Source of the DNA: Alistipes sp.
Lineage (GTDB): Bacteria > Bacteroidota > Bacteroidia > Bacteroidales > Rikenellaceae
Assembly: GCA_017936685.1 (NCBI GenBank)
Contig: JAGBFA010000015.1
Location: forward strand, 124,001-188,000
DNA: 64,000 bases
Reading direction: 5' to 3'
In this document: positions 1-8,986 of the stretch, piece after piece
Layout of the letters: each line of letters opens with the position of its first letter
How positions within the stretch are numbered: the stretch's first letter is position 1
Notes under the pieces: generated by a model
The model's input: only the letters and a program-made list of their open reading frames with translations
Database searches by the model: none
What the model was told of the DNA's origin: nothing
Program-made: the position numbers and the translations under genes

Positions 1-184
1 GCGTGGCCGTAATACCGCACAAGGCTATGCTCTCGACAGCGAAAGCATCGGCCGTGCGGAAGAACGATCCGACATTTTGCAGCGAGCGCACGTTGTCCAG
101 CACCACCACCACCGGCATCTTGCTCATGGCAGCGAACTCCTCTATCGACGGACGATGCAGCTCCTGATTGGTTATCTTTCTCAT
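1..184 (-). CDS. TrmH/SpoU-family RNA 2'-O-methyltransferase, N-terminal part (cut by window edge)
   Basis: Only the first 61 codons are inside the window. The peptide begins MRKITNQELHRPS and continues into LDNVRSLQNVGSFFRTADAF. This is the characteristic N-terminal block of SpoU/TrmH-type SAM-dependent ribose methyltransferases (the N-x-G-x-x-x-R-T/S-A motif). The family methylates tRNA or rRNA in the cytoplasm; the target cannot be told from this fragment. The ATG at 184-182 is preceded by a TACATTTG promoter box at 213-206. The knotted C-terminal SAM-binding part is missing because the window ends, not because the gene is visibly broken. Confidence 0.8.
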   Translation of the reverse strand, partial: MRKITNQELHRPSIEEFAAMSKMPVVVVLDNVRSLQNVGSFFRTADAFAVESIALCGITAT

Positions 185-205
185 CTGACTAAATTTTTCA
201 ACCGA

Positions 206-213
206 CAAATGTA
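206..213 (-). promoter_or_regulatory. Bacteroidetes -7 promoter box (TACATTTG) for the trmH-like gene
   Basis: The minus strand reads TACATTTG, a perfect match to TAnnTTTG, 21 bases before the ATG. No clear -33 element was identified. Confidence 0.5.
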
Positions 214-281
214 CTACAAAAAAGCGATACGCGGAAACTCACTGCAACCAACAATAAAATATGACAACATTAACCATACTC

Positions 282-2891
282 TTATTTCATGCTTTCCAAT
301 TTTCCTAACCGCATAACAATTGAGGTTTGGCTACGACCCATCTTTTGTGCAATATACTTGATACTTTTTCCCTCTCTATGCAATGTTAGTAAAAATTTGT
401 CGGCACTGGGTGTCCATCGTTTATTTGCATTCGGGTGTTTTACGTAGTTCTCCTCCGCAACTTTTTCGGGACGCAGAAACTCGTCCACGAAAACTGATGG
501 AAAACGGGTGTCGTAGAGAACCCATGTTTTCATTTTGGCCCGTGTGATTGCTACATAGAACAACCGTCGCTCCTCGCCATAGGGGAAGCGGTCGCTTGCT
601 GTCAGCACGTATTGTAAAGATGGGTCATCGCTTACGAATGAGGGAAAACCATAGGTATCCTTGTTACATTGGAGCAGAATCACATAGTCGGCTTCAAGTC
701 CTTTGGATTTGTGTACGGTCAGAAATTCGACCTTTCGACCGTCGATGATATAATAGAACCTATTTCCCTCTTTGACGCTTTTATACATGAACGATAGGTA
801 GTAATCGTCGAATGAATACCGCCCCAGCAGGAACACAGATTTGTCGGCCGGAATGGATGCAATCATCTGTCCGATGACATTGCAATAGCTGTTTCGGTCG
901 TAGGCCTGGAACGATAGTTCGGTTTTCCTTTGCTCGCTGAACGGCCGAATGTTCTTTTTTATTTGAGCCGTATTACGTTGGATGAATCGGGCAGACAAAC
1001 CGACCAACGGCTCGCCGAAACGATAGGTTGTTTCGATTTTATTGATTTCAGTCGGGCCGAAAAAAGCTGCAAAATTATTGAAAAGAGCCATATCGCTTCC
1101 CGAGAAACGATAGATGGATTGCCAGTCGTCACCTACGCAATAGAGTTTCGCCGGAGAATTTCCCTCGCGCAAGGCTTTGAGAAAGTTGTATCGGTCGACG
1201 GATATATCTTGAAATTCATCAACAATGATGTAATCATACGACACTGGATGCGTTGCCCGGCAAAGTTCGGTCGCCTGCAAGATGGCGTCCGTAAAGTCGA
1301 TCTGTCCGCTGCTGCGCAAAGCCTCCGCATAGCGTTCGTACACGGGACGGAAAATGTTTTTGATTACGAACTCGCTACGCCGGTCGTCGGCCTCGTCTGC
1401 CTGTTTCAAGACCTCTTTCAACGATCGACAACTTGACTTCAGCAAGGTGACAAATGTAGCGATCAACCTAATAAATGCCTTTTCCTGTTTGCTGCCTTTC
1501 GGCAGCACAATGCCGTATAGCTCCGTATCCGTCCGCTCGTACAGGGGAACTCCTGCATCGAGCAATAATCGTCGGAGCGTCTCCCGAATATCCGAACGGT
1601 AAAAATCCACGCTAGACGTCGTAATTAGTCTTGTTCCGAATTTCTCGTGGGCAGCCCGCTTCCATGTGATGCCGTCGTTGTACTTTTGGTTGGCCTCTTC
1701 ATAGGAGATATTCCGATCTTTGGCGAACCATGCGGGTACGAGCCCGTGTTCGTCCACACCGAAATGCTCCAGATAGATACGCTGTGGTTTGCCGTCTCGC
1801 TCGAGGTGGATCGAAAAATCGGGTTTGTACTGGGAGTGCATCGCGTCCGCTACCGGATATTCGTAAGGTTCCTCATATCTGAATTTCACGCCGAGGGACG
1901 ATAAGACGAAACAGATTTTCTGCTCCTGCTCGCTCCGCACGTAAATCTGTTTGCCGTCCATATCCGGAAGCAAGGCTTTCAGCCGCACGTCCTTTTGTTC
2001 GGACAACTGCTGCCGTCTTTCATTTTTCCGTTTCTCCCAATCCGCCTCGTTGACTTGATAATCGACGAAATACTCGACCGCGTGTTTGCGGAACAGCGAA
2101 TCGGCCAGCAGGTCACGGTATATTTTCACGAACAGCGCATCCGTATTGTCGCAAATCGAGGGTTTCTTACCTGTTTGCTGCCCAATCAGATCAAGTGCCA
2201 ACTTATGGAAAGTATAGCCGCGCAAGCCCTCTATTCCCATTCGTTCGGTCAGCTCGGCGGCAGCCTTGTTCGTATAGCTGATGAGAAGAATCCGTGCCGG
2301 ATCGACTTTCTTTATTTCAATCAGGTATTTGACCTTTCCGACAATGGAGGAGGTTTTTCCGCTACCGGCACTGCTTACAACCAGACAATTATCCTCTTCC
2401 GACACGATGGAACGCCGTTGTTGTTCGTCCAACGGATATTTTAAACAATGATCGAAAAAAAGTTTGTGCGTATCGAGCGTATTTCGGATAACTTGCTGAT
2501 TATGGGTTCTGACAAGCTGACCGATATTAGTAAAATCATGAAGAAATTGCAAGACAACTTCCGACGGCTCGATACAAAATGATTTGAGTCGTGGCACAAG
2601 CAAGCGCGCTTCATTGTAATAAGCTGTGTAATAATCAATAAATGCCTTTTCTTGTGCAAAGGTTATATAACGGTTTGCAAATCCGGTTTGCAAATCCGAA
2701 GTTATGTCTGCGCAAAAACTCTTATTATGAAATAAAACAGGCTCTTTTTCATCGTCAATAGCATATGGTGTCATACAACGGATCTTCTCAGATAGTTGCA
2801 CGGACTTTGTCGTTAGTCTTATACGATTTATTATTACAATCGTAATAACGATTGCTATAAAACACATTATCAAAACAGACACAACATTCAT
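282..2891 (-). CDS. UvrD/Rep-like DNA helicase with embedded PD-(D/E)XK-like domain and C-terminal HTH-like tail
   Basis: 869 aa superfamily 1 helicase. Walker A AGSGKT is at about 175-180, the DEFQD box at about 558-562, then VGDDWQSIYRFSGSD near 587-601 and the late motif YVAITRAK. Between motif Ia and the DEFQD box lies an insert with YKPDFS (355-360) and YLEHFG (373-378), resembling the PD-(D/E)XK nuclease-like domain found in some helicase IV-type proteins. The N-terminus has one hydrophobic segment (about residues 4-22) suggesting membrane anchoring. The last 45 residues look like a Myb/HTH-type DNA-binding unit. Likely role: DNA unwinding in repair or recombination; substrate unknown. 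It stands alone and points into the 3' side of the trmH-like gene's promoter region. Family assignment is firm; the nuclease activity is inference because the usual acidic/lysine set is not fully evident. Confidence 0.88.
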   Translation of the reverse strand: MNVVSVLIMCFIAIVITIVIINRIRLTTKSVQLSEKIRCMTPYAIDDEKEPVLFHNKSFCADITSDLQTGFANRYITFAQEKAFIDYYTAYYNEARLLVPRLKSFCIEPSEVVLQFLHDFTNIGQLVRTHNQQVIRNTLDTHKLFFDHCLKYPLDEQQRRSIVSEEDNCLVVSSAGSGKTSSIVGKVKYLIEIKKVDPARILLISYTNKAAAELTERMGIEGLRGYTFHKLALDLIGQQTGKKPSICDNTDALFVKIYRDLLADSLFRKHAVEYFVDYQVNEADWEKRKNERRQQLSEQKDVRLKALLPDMDGKQIYVRSEQEQKICFVLSSLGVKFRYEEPYEYPVADAMHSQYKPDFSIHLERDGKPQRIYLEHFGVDEHGLVPAWFAKDRNISYEEANQKYNDGITWKRAAHEKFGTRLITTSSVDFYRSDIRETLRRLLLDAGVPLYERTDTELYGIVLPKGSKQEKAFIRLIATFVTLLKSSCRSLKEVLKQADEADDRRSEFVIKNIFRPVYERYAEALRSSGQIDFTDAILQATELCRATHPVSYDYIIVDEFQDISVDRYNFLKALREGNSPAKLYCVGDDWQSIYRFSGSDMALFNNFAAFFGPTEINKIETTYRFGEPLVGLSARFIQRNTAQIKKNIRPFSEQRKTELSFQAYDRNSYCNVIGQMIASIPADKSVFLLGRYSFDDYYLSFMYKSVKEGNRFYYIIDGRKVEFLTVHKSKGLEADYVILLQCNKDTYGFPSFVSDDPSLQYVLTASDRFPYGEERRLFYVAITRAKMKTWVLYDTRFPSVFVDEFLRPEKVAEENYVKHPNANKRWTPSADKFLLTLHREGKSIKYIAQKMGRSQTSIVMRLGKLESMK

Positions 2892-2994
2892 ATACTACCA
2901 ATTATTTCATTGCCACCTAACGAACAAGAGTCGATCATCTTATCATATTGCAATGTTGACATAGTCTGCCGATACGATTGAATTATCCGAGTCT

Positions 2995-3885
2995 TCACAC
3001 TCGGTCCTTGCGCCAGATCTGGTAGGAGTTGACCAGATTTTGCCAGACGATGTAGGCTGTGGGGGCTACGGACGAGACGGGATCGAGGAACTGTTGGGCG
3101 AGCCAGACGGCAAGCACCGTATTCTTCTGGCCGAGCGACTGTCCGCCGGCGACCGTATCGCCGTAGCGGCGGCCGAGCATGCGTCCCACACCGAACTGCA
3201 CAAGGCAGATGACCAGTGCCGCGGCAGCCAGTTCCAACTCCACGCCGCCGTCGGCCTCGGTATCGAGAATGAAGCATGTCGTGCGACCTATGACGATGGC
3301 CAGCGACACCAGCCACATGTAAAACGATATTTGCGAGTGGTCGCATATCCACTTTGTCAGGCGGTGGAACAGATGCCGGCACAGCTGTCCGGCCACGAAC
3401 GGCGTGATGAGCAACGGGGCTATCTTGGCCATGATCTGCGCAAAGGTGCACGTGCCCGTTCCGTAAGCATGCAGAAGCATCGGCGCGAAGAGGGCTATGA
3501 CCAGATTGCAGATAAGGCTGTATGTAGCCATCGTGGCGATATTGGCCCCGAGCATTCCGCCGATGACCACCGCAGCCATGGCAATGGGTGCCAGCACGCA
3601 TATCATGGCACCCTGCGCCAGAGTATGCCCCAGCGGCAGGCAGGCATAATAGACGACCACCGACCCGACTATCTGGAACAGCAGCAGCCAGAAGTGGAGC
3701 CACGACGGACGCATCTGCCGCACGTCGACACGGCAGAATGTGAAAAACAGCATCAGCGAGATGAGCGCAGGAGTGACCATATTGCCGCTCCACGCCTCCA
3801 ACTGCGCGATAGGACGGCACAACAATACACCGACAACCATGCCCAAAGGCATGGCTGCGGTCTTCATGGCATGAAGCGAGATCAT
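2995..3885 (-). CDS. Bile acid:sodium symporter (SBF)-like membrane transporter
   Basis: 296 aa and strongly hydrophobic, with about nine to ten predicted membrane spans and few charges. The arrangement (PALISLMLFFTF, the glycine-rich IGGMLGANIATMATYS segment, and the C-terminal GGQSLGQKNTVLAVWLAQ segment) fits the SBF/YfeH-like transporter superfamily, inner membrane. Substrate unknown. The open frame extends upstream into yqeY, but the ATG at 3885-3883 lies 5 bases after the yqeY stop and starts a normal membrane protein (MISLHAMK), so I chose it. It is the last gene of the minus-strand run amidase - protease - yqeY - transporter. Family confidence is moderate; it could be a more distant member of the bile acid/arsenite transporter clan. 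Confidence 0.7.
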   Translation of the reverse strand: MISLHAMKTAAMPLGMVVGVLLCRPIAQLEAWSGNMVTPALISLMLFFTFCRVDVRQMRPSWLHFWLLLFQIVGSVVVYYACLPLGHTLAQGAMICVLAPIAMAAVVIGGMLGANIATMATYSLICNLVIALFAPMLLHAYGTGTCTFAQIMAKIAPLLITPFVAGQLCRHLFHRLTKWICDHSQISFYMWLVSLAIVIGRTTCFILDTEADGGVELELAAAALVICLVQFGVGRMLGRRYGDTVAGGQSLGQKNTVLAVWLAQQFLDPVSSVAPTAYIVWQNLVNSYQIWRKDRV

Positions 3886-3890
3886 GACTC

Positions 3891-4337
3891 TTACGACAGA
3901 AGCTCCTTGACCTTGGCCGAAATATTCTTGCCGTCGGCCTGTCCGGCCAGCTGCTTCGAGGCGATGCCCATCACCTTGCCCATATCCTTCATCGACGTGG
4001 CACCGCAACCGGCGATAATCTCGCGCACGGCCTTGTCGAGCTCCTCGGCCGAGAGCTGTTTGGGCAGGAACTCCTGCATCACGCGCACCTGAGCCAGCTC
4101 CTCCTCGGCAAGGTCGGCACGGTTCTGCTGAGTATAGATGGCAGCCGAATCGCTACCCTGCTTGGCCAGTTTAGAGATGATCTTCACCACATCGGCATCG
4201 GGCAGCACGTCCACCGCCGCACCCGAGGTCTTGGCCTCGATGATATACTTCTTGATGTTGCGCAATGCGCTGAGGCGAACCGTATCCTTGGCCTTCATCG
4301 CCTCCATGATCTGTTTAGAAATCTGTTGTTCCAACAT
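3891..4337 (-). CDS. GatB/YqeY domain protein
   Basis: 148 aa, the usual length for stand-alone YqeY proteins. It starts MLEQQISKQIMEAMKAKD and contains LSALRNIKKYIIEAKTSG and the C-terminal KDMGKVMGIASKQLAGQADG block, all characteristic of the family, whose domain resembles the tail of the GatB amidotransferase subunit. Cytoplasmic; precise function unknown, tRNA-related by homology only. It lies 12 bases downstream of the aspartyl-protease gene and 5 bases upstream of the transporter, so it is probably cotranscribed. Confidence 0.9.
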   Translation of the reverse strand: MLEQQISKQIMEAMKAKDTVRLSALRNIKKYIIEAKTSGAAVDVLPDADVVKIISKLAKQGSDSAAIYTQQNRADLAEEELAQVRVMQEFLPKQLSAEELDKAVREIIAGCGATSMKDMGKVMGIASKQLAGQADGKNISAKVKELLS

Positions 4338-4349
4338 AACTTTATATGT

Positions 4350-5498
4350 TTATTCAATGATATTCATCGTTATATGCTTCTCTCCGGCGTCCGTCTCGAT
4401 GCAAAGCTGCGTCTGTCCGATCTTGAAATCCAGCCGGTAGAAGTCGCACACGCTCATCGAGTCGGTCGGCATGCCGTCGACGCTCGATATGCGGTCGCCG
4501 ACACGCACACGGCCTAACAGATCGGTGTCCCAGACGGAACCGACGATCACGCCGCGCCCGGCATCGAACGCCGGACGCAGATTGAATGCCGCGGCCGCAC
4601 CGTCGCCCGCCGTGACAGACTGCCCGTCAACCACGTAATATATGCGACGCCCCAGATAGTCGGCAACCACGTCGCCCCACTGCAACAGAGCCACGCCTAT
4701 GATAGACTTCTGTTCCTGCTGCAACGACTGAACCGGCATGTTGCGTATGTCGACTCCGGCAAATCGCAGCACAGGCGCAACAGCCAGCGCCTGAGCCATA
4801 TGCGACACAACGCCGTTGCCCATCAGTCCGCCCACTATGCTGTAACCCTCGGCTACGTGCAGATCGGAGAGTGCTCCCCGTTCGGCAAGCCGCTCCCAAC
4901 AACCAAGCGACAAGCCCGCGGCACCCGTATCGAACAGCAGCCAAACCGGACACTTGCCCTTCGCGCCGCGTATGTAGCTGTATCCGCAATAGGACTTATT
5001 GTTTATCAGACGCATGCGCACCGAATGACGACGGTCGACCGCACCAGCCTCCGATAAATTGTCGGCCAGCAGGATATAACCGTCGCGGGCGCAAAAACGC
5101 ACTACATAACGTCGCAATATGTCGCCGCCGATAATGCCGTCGATATCGAAGCAGTCGAGAACGGTGTTGTCGGCCACCATAATATGCCAGTCGGTCAGCT
5201 CCCTGTCGCCGAGGGTCATTCGTCCGACGACAGCATGCTGCATTACGGCCGGCACACCGTTGGCGGTGTTCATCTCCGTAACATCACCTGCGACGATATT
5301 ACGCTCGGCCGCCACACGTGCCGACACGACCGTCAGCGGCGCGCCCGTATCCACCATGAAACGATATGCGTGCCCCTCGATGGCGACCTCGACGGTCAGC
5401 CATGTGCGCACCACCGTCATCGGCAGTCGGGTGACACCGGCCGTCGCAATCGGGACAATGGCCGAACACAGCACAACGAGCAGCAGCAGTCGTTTCAT
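4350..5498 (-). CDS. Secreted pepsin/retropepsin-like aspartyl protease with C-terminal PDZ domain
   Basis: 382 aa. An N-terminal signal peptide (MKRLLLLVVLCSAIVPIATA) predicts export to the periplasm. Two active-site motifs are visible: FMVDTGAP with Asp50-Thr-Gly and LLFDTGAA with Asp190-Thr-Gly. The chain could therefore form both halves of an aspartyl protease active site by itself, unlike single-lobed retropepsins that dimerise. Residues about 300-375 (VRVGDRISSVDGMP) form a PDZ domain, typical for substrate or C-terminus recognition. It lies between the amidase-like gene (7-base gap) and yqeY. The substrate is unknown; a role in processing envelope or secreted proteins is inference. Confidence 0.82.
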   Translation of the reverse strand: MKRLLLLVVLCSAIVPIATAGVTRLPMTVVRTWLTVEVAIEGHAYRFMVDTGAPLTVVSARVAAERNIVAGDVTEMNTANGVPAVMQHAVVGRMTLGDRELTDWHIMVADNTVLDCFDIDGIIGGDILRRYVVRFCARDGYILLADNLSEAGAVDRRHSVRMRLINNKSYCGYSYIRGAKGKCPVWLLFDTGAAGLSLGCWERLAERGALSDLHVAEGYSIVGGLMGNGVVSHMAQALAVAPVLRFAGVDIRNMPVQSLQQEQKSIIGVALLQWGDVVADYLGRRIYYVVDGQSVTAGDGAAAAFNLRPAFDAGRGVIVGSVWDTDLLGRVRVGDRISSVDGMPTDSMSVCDFYRLDFKIGQTQLCIETDAGEKHITMNIIE

Positions 5499-5505
5499 CT
5501 TCGAT

Positions 5506-8478
5506 CTATTTCTCCGTCAGAAAACGCAGCACCTGCGACATGAACCGATCGCGAGTCTCGGCATCGGTGATCGTCTCGAACGGGAATCCGACCACAAATG
5601 TACGATATTTTCCGATATACGCCACACCCGCACCCTGATTATTGGCCGTGTATCGCAACGCCGTAAAGGCTCCCTTGCCGGCAGGCAGCAGCACGTCGGG
5701 CGACTCGACACGATAGATCGAGTCGTTGAGACAGGTGGCGAAACGCATATCGCTGCGACGTGCGGCAAAACGCGAGGGCACCGTGCGCACCTCGCCGCGC
5801 CGTGTGGCCATATTGCCGCCGAAAGAGTAGTGCAGCACACCGCACGCGAAGTCGCGGTCGGACTCGGTCGCCTCGGGCGAGTGCCACAGGTCGGTGGCGA
5901 CGAACGCACCCGATACGAACAGCGCGCCGCCACGATCGGTATAGCCGCGCAGAGCCTGTTGCAGCTCGGCGGTAAAGGTCTTGAAAGCATAACCCGACGT
6001 GCCGCGGCCGACGCTCGTCGAACGCTGCTTGCCCAGAATAAGATCGACGATGTCGTATCGCGTCAGATCGACCTCGCCCGACTCGACGGCTTCGCGGCTC
6101 GACGAGCTGAACGAGTAACCGGCACGCACGATCGAGCGGCCGTGCAACGCCGCATAGTCGAACGTGTTGCCGGCGATGATCTCCGTCTCGTAGTCGTTGT
6201 ACGACGAACCGAGCGCGTAGTTGTCATTGTCGGATTTCGACAGCGAACGGTCGAAATTGTGCTGTTCGCCGATGAACGATATGTCGCGCATGTAGGGCAC
6301 GCCCTCGTCGTAGCGGTTGTAGAATCCGGCTATCGAGTCGCCTTGCACGCTCATCGGCGCACTCACGCGGTCGAAGCCGTTGACTATCATTGCCCGTCCG
6401 CGCTCGCCCGATACGCGGCAGGCGGCGAGCGTCTGGCTCGGGAAGCTCTCGCCGCCGTCGTTGACGGCCGTCACGCGATAGCTGTAAATGTGGTCGGGGT
6501 GCTGCTTGAATCTCACGCACGTCGACTCCGTGCGGCGACCCTCGTCGAACCCTCCGTCATCGATGCGCGTATATACGATGTAAGCCGTCGGCACGGCCGT
6601 GGGTTCGAGTTTGTCCTCCACAGCCAGCCACGACAACTCCACTTCGTCGTCGCCCGTCAGCTCGGCACGCAAACCAGCCACGGGCAGCGGCTGCACGACA
6701 TACGGCTTGGAGTATTGGAAGCTGAGATAGCGCAGCATAGCCTTGTAGATGGCACGGCACACCGTGAAACGGAATCGCGGATCGAGTCCGTAACGCATGT
6801 CGGCGAAGTTCTGATGCGAGAGCAGTTCCAGCAGCATGGTCGGCACATTTGGTACGCGAGCCTCGTAATAGGCTCTGTCCCACATGCCGCGGCGGCTCCA
6901 CGAGGGTTCGTACAAGGCTCTGATGTCGCCCACGATCTGCGACATGACGGCATCGGTCAGATCGCGCGAGCGCATGCGCGAGGCTCCGCCCTCGAAACTG
7001 CCTTCGTTATCCTGCGTGCAGTAGATGCCGAGCGTGCCGATTATGTCGTCGTTGAGACGCACGCCGGCATCGGAGTGGAAGGCAAAGGCCAGATCGACGG
7101 GGATCGACTTGCCGCTCTTGTCGGGCAGACGCTCCGAGCCGCCCATCAGCGCATTGACCCAGTGCGCGCGCGACATGTAATCGTCGCGATAGTCGTCGCG
7201 GTTCTCCTTGGGAGTATATACGTCTTCGGGGAAACCCGACCACTGCAACCAGTAACGCGCACCCTCGCAGAAGCGCGGATAGCCGCTTGTCTCGGCAATG
7301 TAGTCGATGCCAGACGTGCGGTTCTCCGCAGCGACCGTGCGCGCCACATTGCCCATGCCGCCGCCGATCTTGACAGCGTCGGCCGTCACGCGGGCGCCCT
7401 TGTGCGACGAACGGTTGTCGAGCATGACCACGGTATCGCAATCGCCCGCCGGAAGATCGAATTCGCCTAAATAGACCCACATGCCGCCGCCCATGCGCTG
7501 GTTGACCGTGAACTGCGTGCGGCCGCCCAGATGGCAGACCGTATATCGGGCATCTGCGGTACTCTCGTCGAGCGTCTTGTAAGATACGTATATGCCGTAG
7601 CGGCCTCTCTCGGGTATGGCGGCACCCCACACGGCCGCGGCCGTAGGCTGTTCGCGCGTGGTGGTAGCCACGCTTCGCGCCGTGCCCTCTGCAAAGGGGT
7701 TTTGTCCGGTGAGATACTCCTCTCTTATGTGTGCGAATCCCACACCGGCATCTGTCCACCCGCCACCGTGCTCACGATAGCGCGTGCCGGCATCGACACC
7801 CCGATCGTTGTCGACTATTATCTCCACCTTAGACAGATCGCGCTCGCGCGGCAGCAACACCGTGGCACCGGCATTTTCGAGCATCGGCACCAAATAGGGC
7901 AGCACGTAACCCTGGGTGTAGAGATCCTCGACCGTCTCCCACAATCGCGAACGCTGCCAACGCCACTGGTTCTCGCGCTGGTCGAAATAGCGTCCGTGGC
8001 TCTGCCACAGGGCTATGTGTCGGCCGGCAAGGCCCGCACTCGGGCGGCCGGCGGTACGCGCCCTCTCCACGAGCTGTCGCGAACAGGGGTTCGTGAAGCG
8101 TTTCCCGTCGCTGCGGCGGCGATACATCAGCGGCACGAGATCGTCGATAAGGTGTTTGCCCGAATATATCTCCAACCGAAAATCGGCATACTCCTTCGGC
8201 AGTCTTACACGAACCGAATCGTAGAGGGCGCGAAGATTATCCTCTCTGAAAGGATAGTACGACAGAGCCGTCGAGGCCTTGACTTCGAGTATCCTGCCGC
8301 GCTCGCGCACCGATTCCACCGAGACATATCCGCCCAGCACCTCGCGCCGCACGATGCGCGACAGAACGGCCGATATAGAATCGCGCGAAGCACGTGGAAA
8401 ATCGCCCTGCCGTGCAGAGACCTCGAATGAGACCGACATCAGAATCAGGGAACAGAGAGATAATATTATCTTTTTCAC
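5506..8478 (-). CDS. Large exported N-acetylmuramoyl-L-alanine amidase-like protein with golvesin-type and Fn3 domains
   Basis: 990 aa. The signal peptide covers about residues 1-22. An amidase_3-like catalytic region is suggested by the SHG triplet (160-162), AFHSDAG near 470 and LLELLSHQN near 548, where histidine and glutamate positions match zinc-amidase signatures. It is interrupted by a golvesin-C-terminal-like beta domain (about 300-385, with GIYVSYKT and GGMWVYLGEFDLPAG). A fibronectin type III module follows (about 610-690), then a C-terminal domain resembling glutamine-amidotransferase-like folds (RGGALFVSGAF). Role: probably peptidoglycan or surface polysaccharide remodelling outside the inner membrane. 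Database names for this architecture vary (amidase, xanthan lyase-like). It heads the operon that continues into the aspartyl protease. Two copies of a 14-bp perfect palindrome lie over and before its start. Confidence 0.72.
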   Translation of the reverse strand: MKKIILSLCSLILMSVSFEVSARQGDFPRASRDSISAVLSRIVRREVLGGYVSVESVRERGRILEVKASTALSYYPFREDNLRALYDSVRVRLPKEYADFRLEIYSGKHLIDDLVPLMYRRRSDGKRFTNPCSRQLVERARTAGRPSAGLAGRHIALWQSHGRYFDQRENQWRWQRSRLWETVEDLYTQGYVLPYLVPMLENAGATVLLPRERDLSKVEIIVDNDRGVDAGTRYREHGGGWTDAGVGFAHIREEYLTGQNPFAEGTARSVATTTREQPTAAAVWGAAIPERGRYGIYVSYKTLDESTADARYTVCHLGGRTQFTVNQRMGGGMWVYLGEFDLPAGDCDTVVMLDNRSSHKGARVTADAVKIGGGMGNVARTVAAENRTSGIDYIAETSGYPRFCEGARYWLQWSGFPEDVYTPKENRDDYRDDYMSRAHWVNALMGGSERLPDKSGKSIPVDLAFAFHSDAGVRLNDDIIGTLGIYCTQDNEGSFEGGASRMRSRDLTDAVMSQIVGDIRALYEPSWSRRGMWDRAYYEARVPNVPTMLLELLSHQNFADMRYGLDPRFRFTVCRAIYKAMLRYLSFQYSKPYVVQPLPVAGLRAELTGDDEVELSWLAVEDKLEPTAVPTAYIVYTRIDDGGFDEGRRTESTCVRFKQHPDHIYSYRVTAVNDGGESFPSQTLAACRVSGERGRAMIVNGFDRVSAPMSVQGDSIAGFYNRYDEGVPYMRDISFIGEQHNFDRSLSKSDNDNYALGSSYNDYETEIIAGNTFDYAALHGRSIVRAGYSFSSSSREAVESGEVDLTRYDIVDLILGKQRSTSVGRGTSGYAFKTFTAELQQALRGYTDRGGALFVSGAFVATDLWHSPEATESDRDFACGVLHYSFGGNMATRRGEVRTVPSRFAARRSDMRFATCLNDSIYRVESPDVLLPAGKGAFTALRYTANNQGAGVAYIGKYRTFVVGFPFETITDAETRDRFMSQVLRFLTEK
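8458..8471. promoter_or_regulatory. 14-bp perfect palindrome, copy 1 (inside codons 3-7 of the amidase-like gene)
   Basis: AGATAATATTATCT, a perfect palindrome, lies just inside the coding start. An identical copy lies 62 bases upstream at 8520-8533. Paired identical palindromes around a start codon resemble an operator pair; this is inference. Confidence 0.4.
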
Positions 8479-8519
8479 AGTTGCAGAAAGTTGTTTTTAC
8501 ATATCGTTCGATGCCGTAA

Positions 8520-8533
8520 AGATAATATTATCT
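8520..8533. promoter_or_regulatory. 14-bp perfect palindrome, copy 2 (upstream of the amidase-like gene)
   Basis: Identical to the copy at 8458-8471. It overlaps the minus-strand sequence TATCTTTA (8524-8517), a near match to the TAnnTTTG promoter box, so a bound protein would cover the likely promoter. Confidence 0.4.
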
Positions 8534-8577
8534 CGGCAGAATACGAAATAAAAACGATGTACGATGCCCAATGACGA

Positions 8578-8612
8578 CGATGCCCCACGGTCGAAAAGAC
8601 CGTGGGGCATCG
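8578..8612 (-). terminator. Strong hairpin, probable terminator
   Basis: A 15-bp perfect stem (CGATGCCCCACGGTC and its complement) around a 5-base loop. It sits downstream of the small minus-strand frame at 8646-8864 and before the amidase promoter; T-rich sequence follows on the minus strand some 35 bases later. Confidence 0.55.
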
Positions 8613-8645
8613 TTCGGTATCGCATCAAAGGTTCACGCCAAGCCA

Positions 8646-8864
8646 CTATCGTTTCCTGTCGCAATCGCCGCGACCGGTTCCCGTTTTATCGGTTTTTGCA
8701 GAGTCACTGCCCGCCCTATCGTAGGCCTCGTGCACCTCCTCCGACTTACGGCGATGCTCCTTATGCGTATAGCCATCTACCTCGTTGACTATGCCGTGTA
8801 TGTTGTCTTCGAACATCTGCTCGCAATCGTTGCAGCGATTGCCCTGGTTTTCGGTATTTTTCAT
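8646..8864 (-). CDS. Small hydrophilic hypothetical protein with a CxxC motif
   Basis: 72 aa starting MKNTENQGNRCNDCEQMF. It is very charged, with one Cys-x-x-Cys pair near residues 10-13 and no membrane segment or signal peptide. The C-terminal third is low complexity (Lys, Thr, Gly, Arg, Asp), which lowers confidence. It lies alone between the barrel gene and a strong hairpin on the same strand. I do not recognise a family. The CxxC could bind metal or be redox active, but a single pair is weak evidence. Confidence 0.35.
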   Translation of the reverse strand: MKNTENQGNRCNDCEQMFEDNIHGIVNEVDGYTHKEHRRKSEEVHEAYDRAGSDSAKTDKTGTGRGDCDRKR

Positions 8865-8986
8865 AGCGATCGAAAATTTACGGTTAAACATTAATCCGAT
8901 CGTCGCTACTGCAAAATACGTACAAACCCACAACTGACGGCACTGCATTCGATGCCGCGCGGACACAGCCCGCAGCAGATCAACGC

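Noticed and set aside
5119..7470. 783-codon plus-strand open frame
   Set aside because: Antisense to the protease and amidase-like genes; composition dominated by Arg, His and Ala with no recognisable domain.
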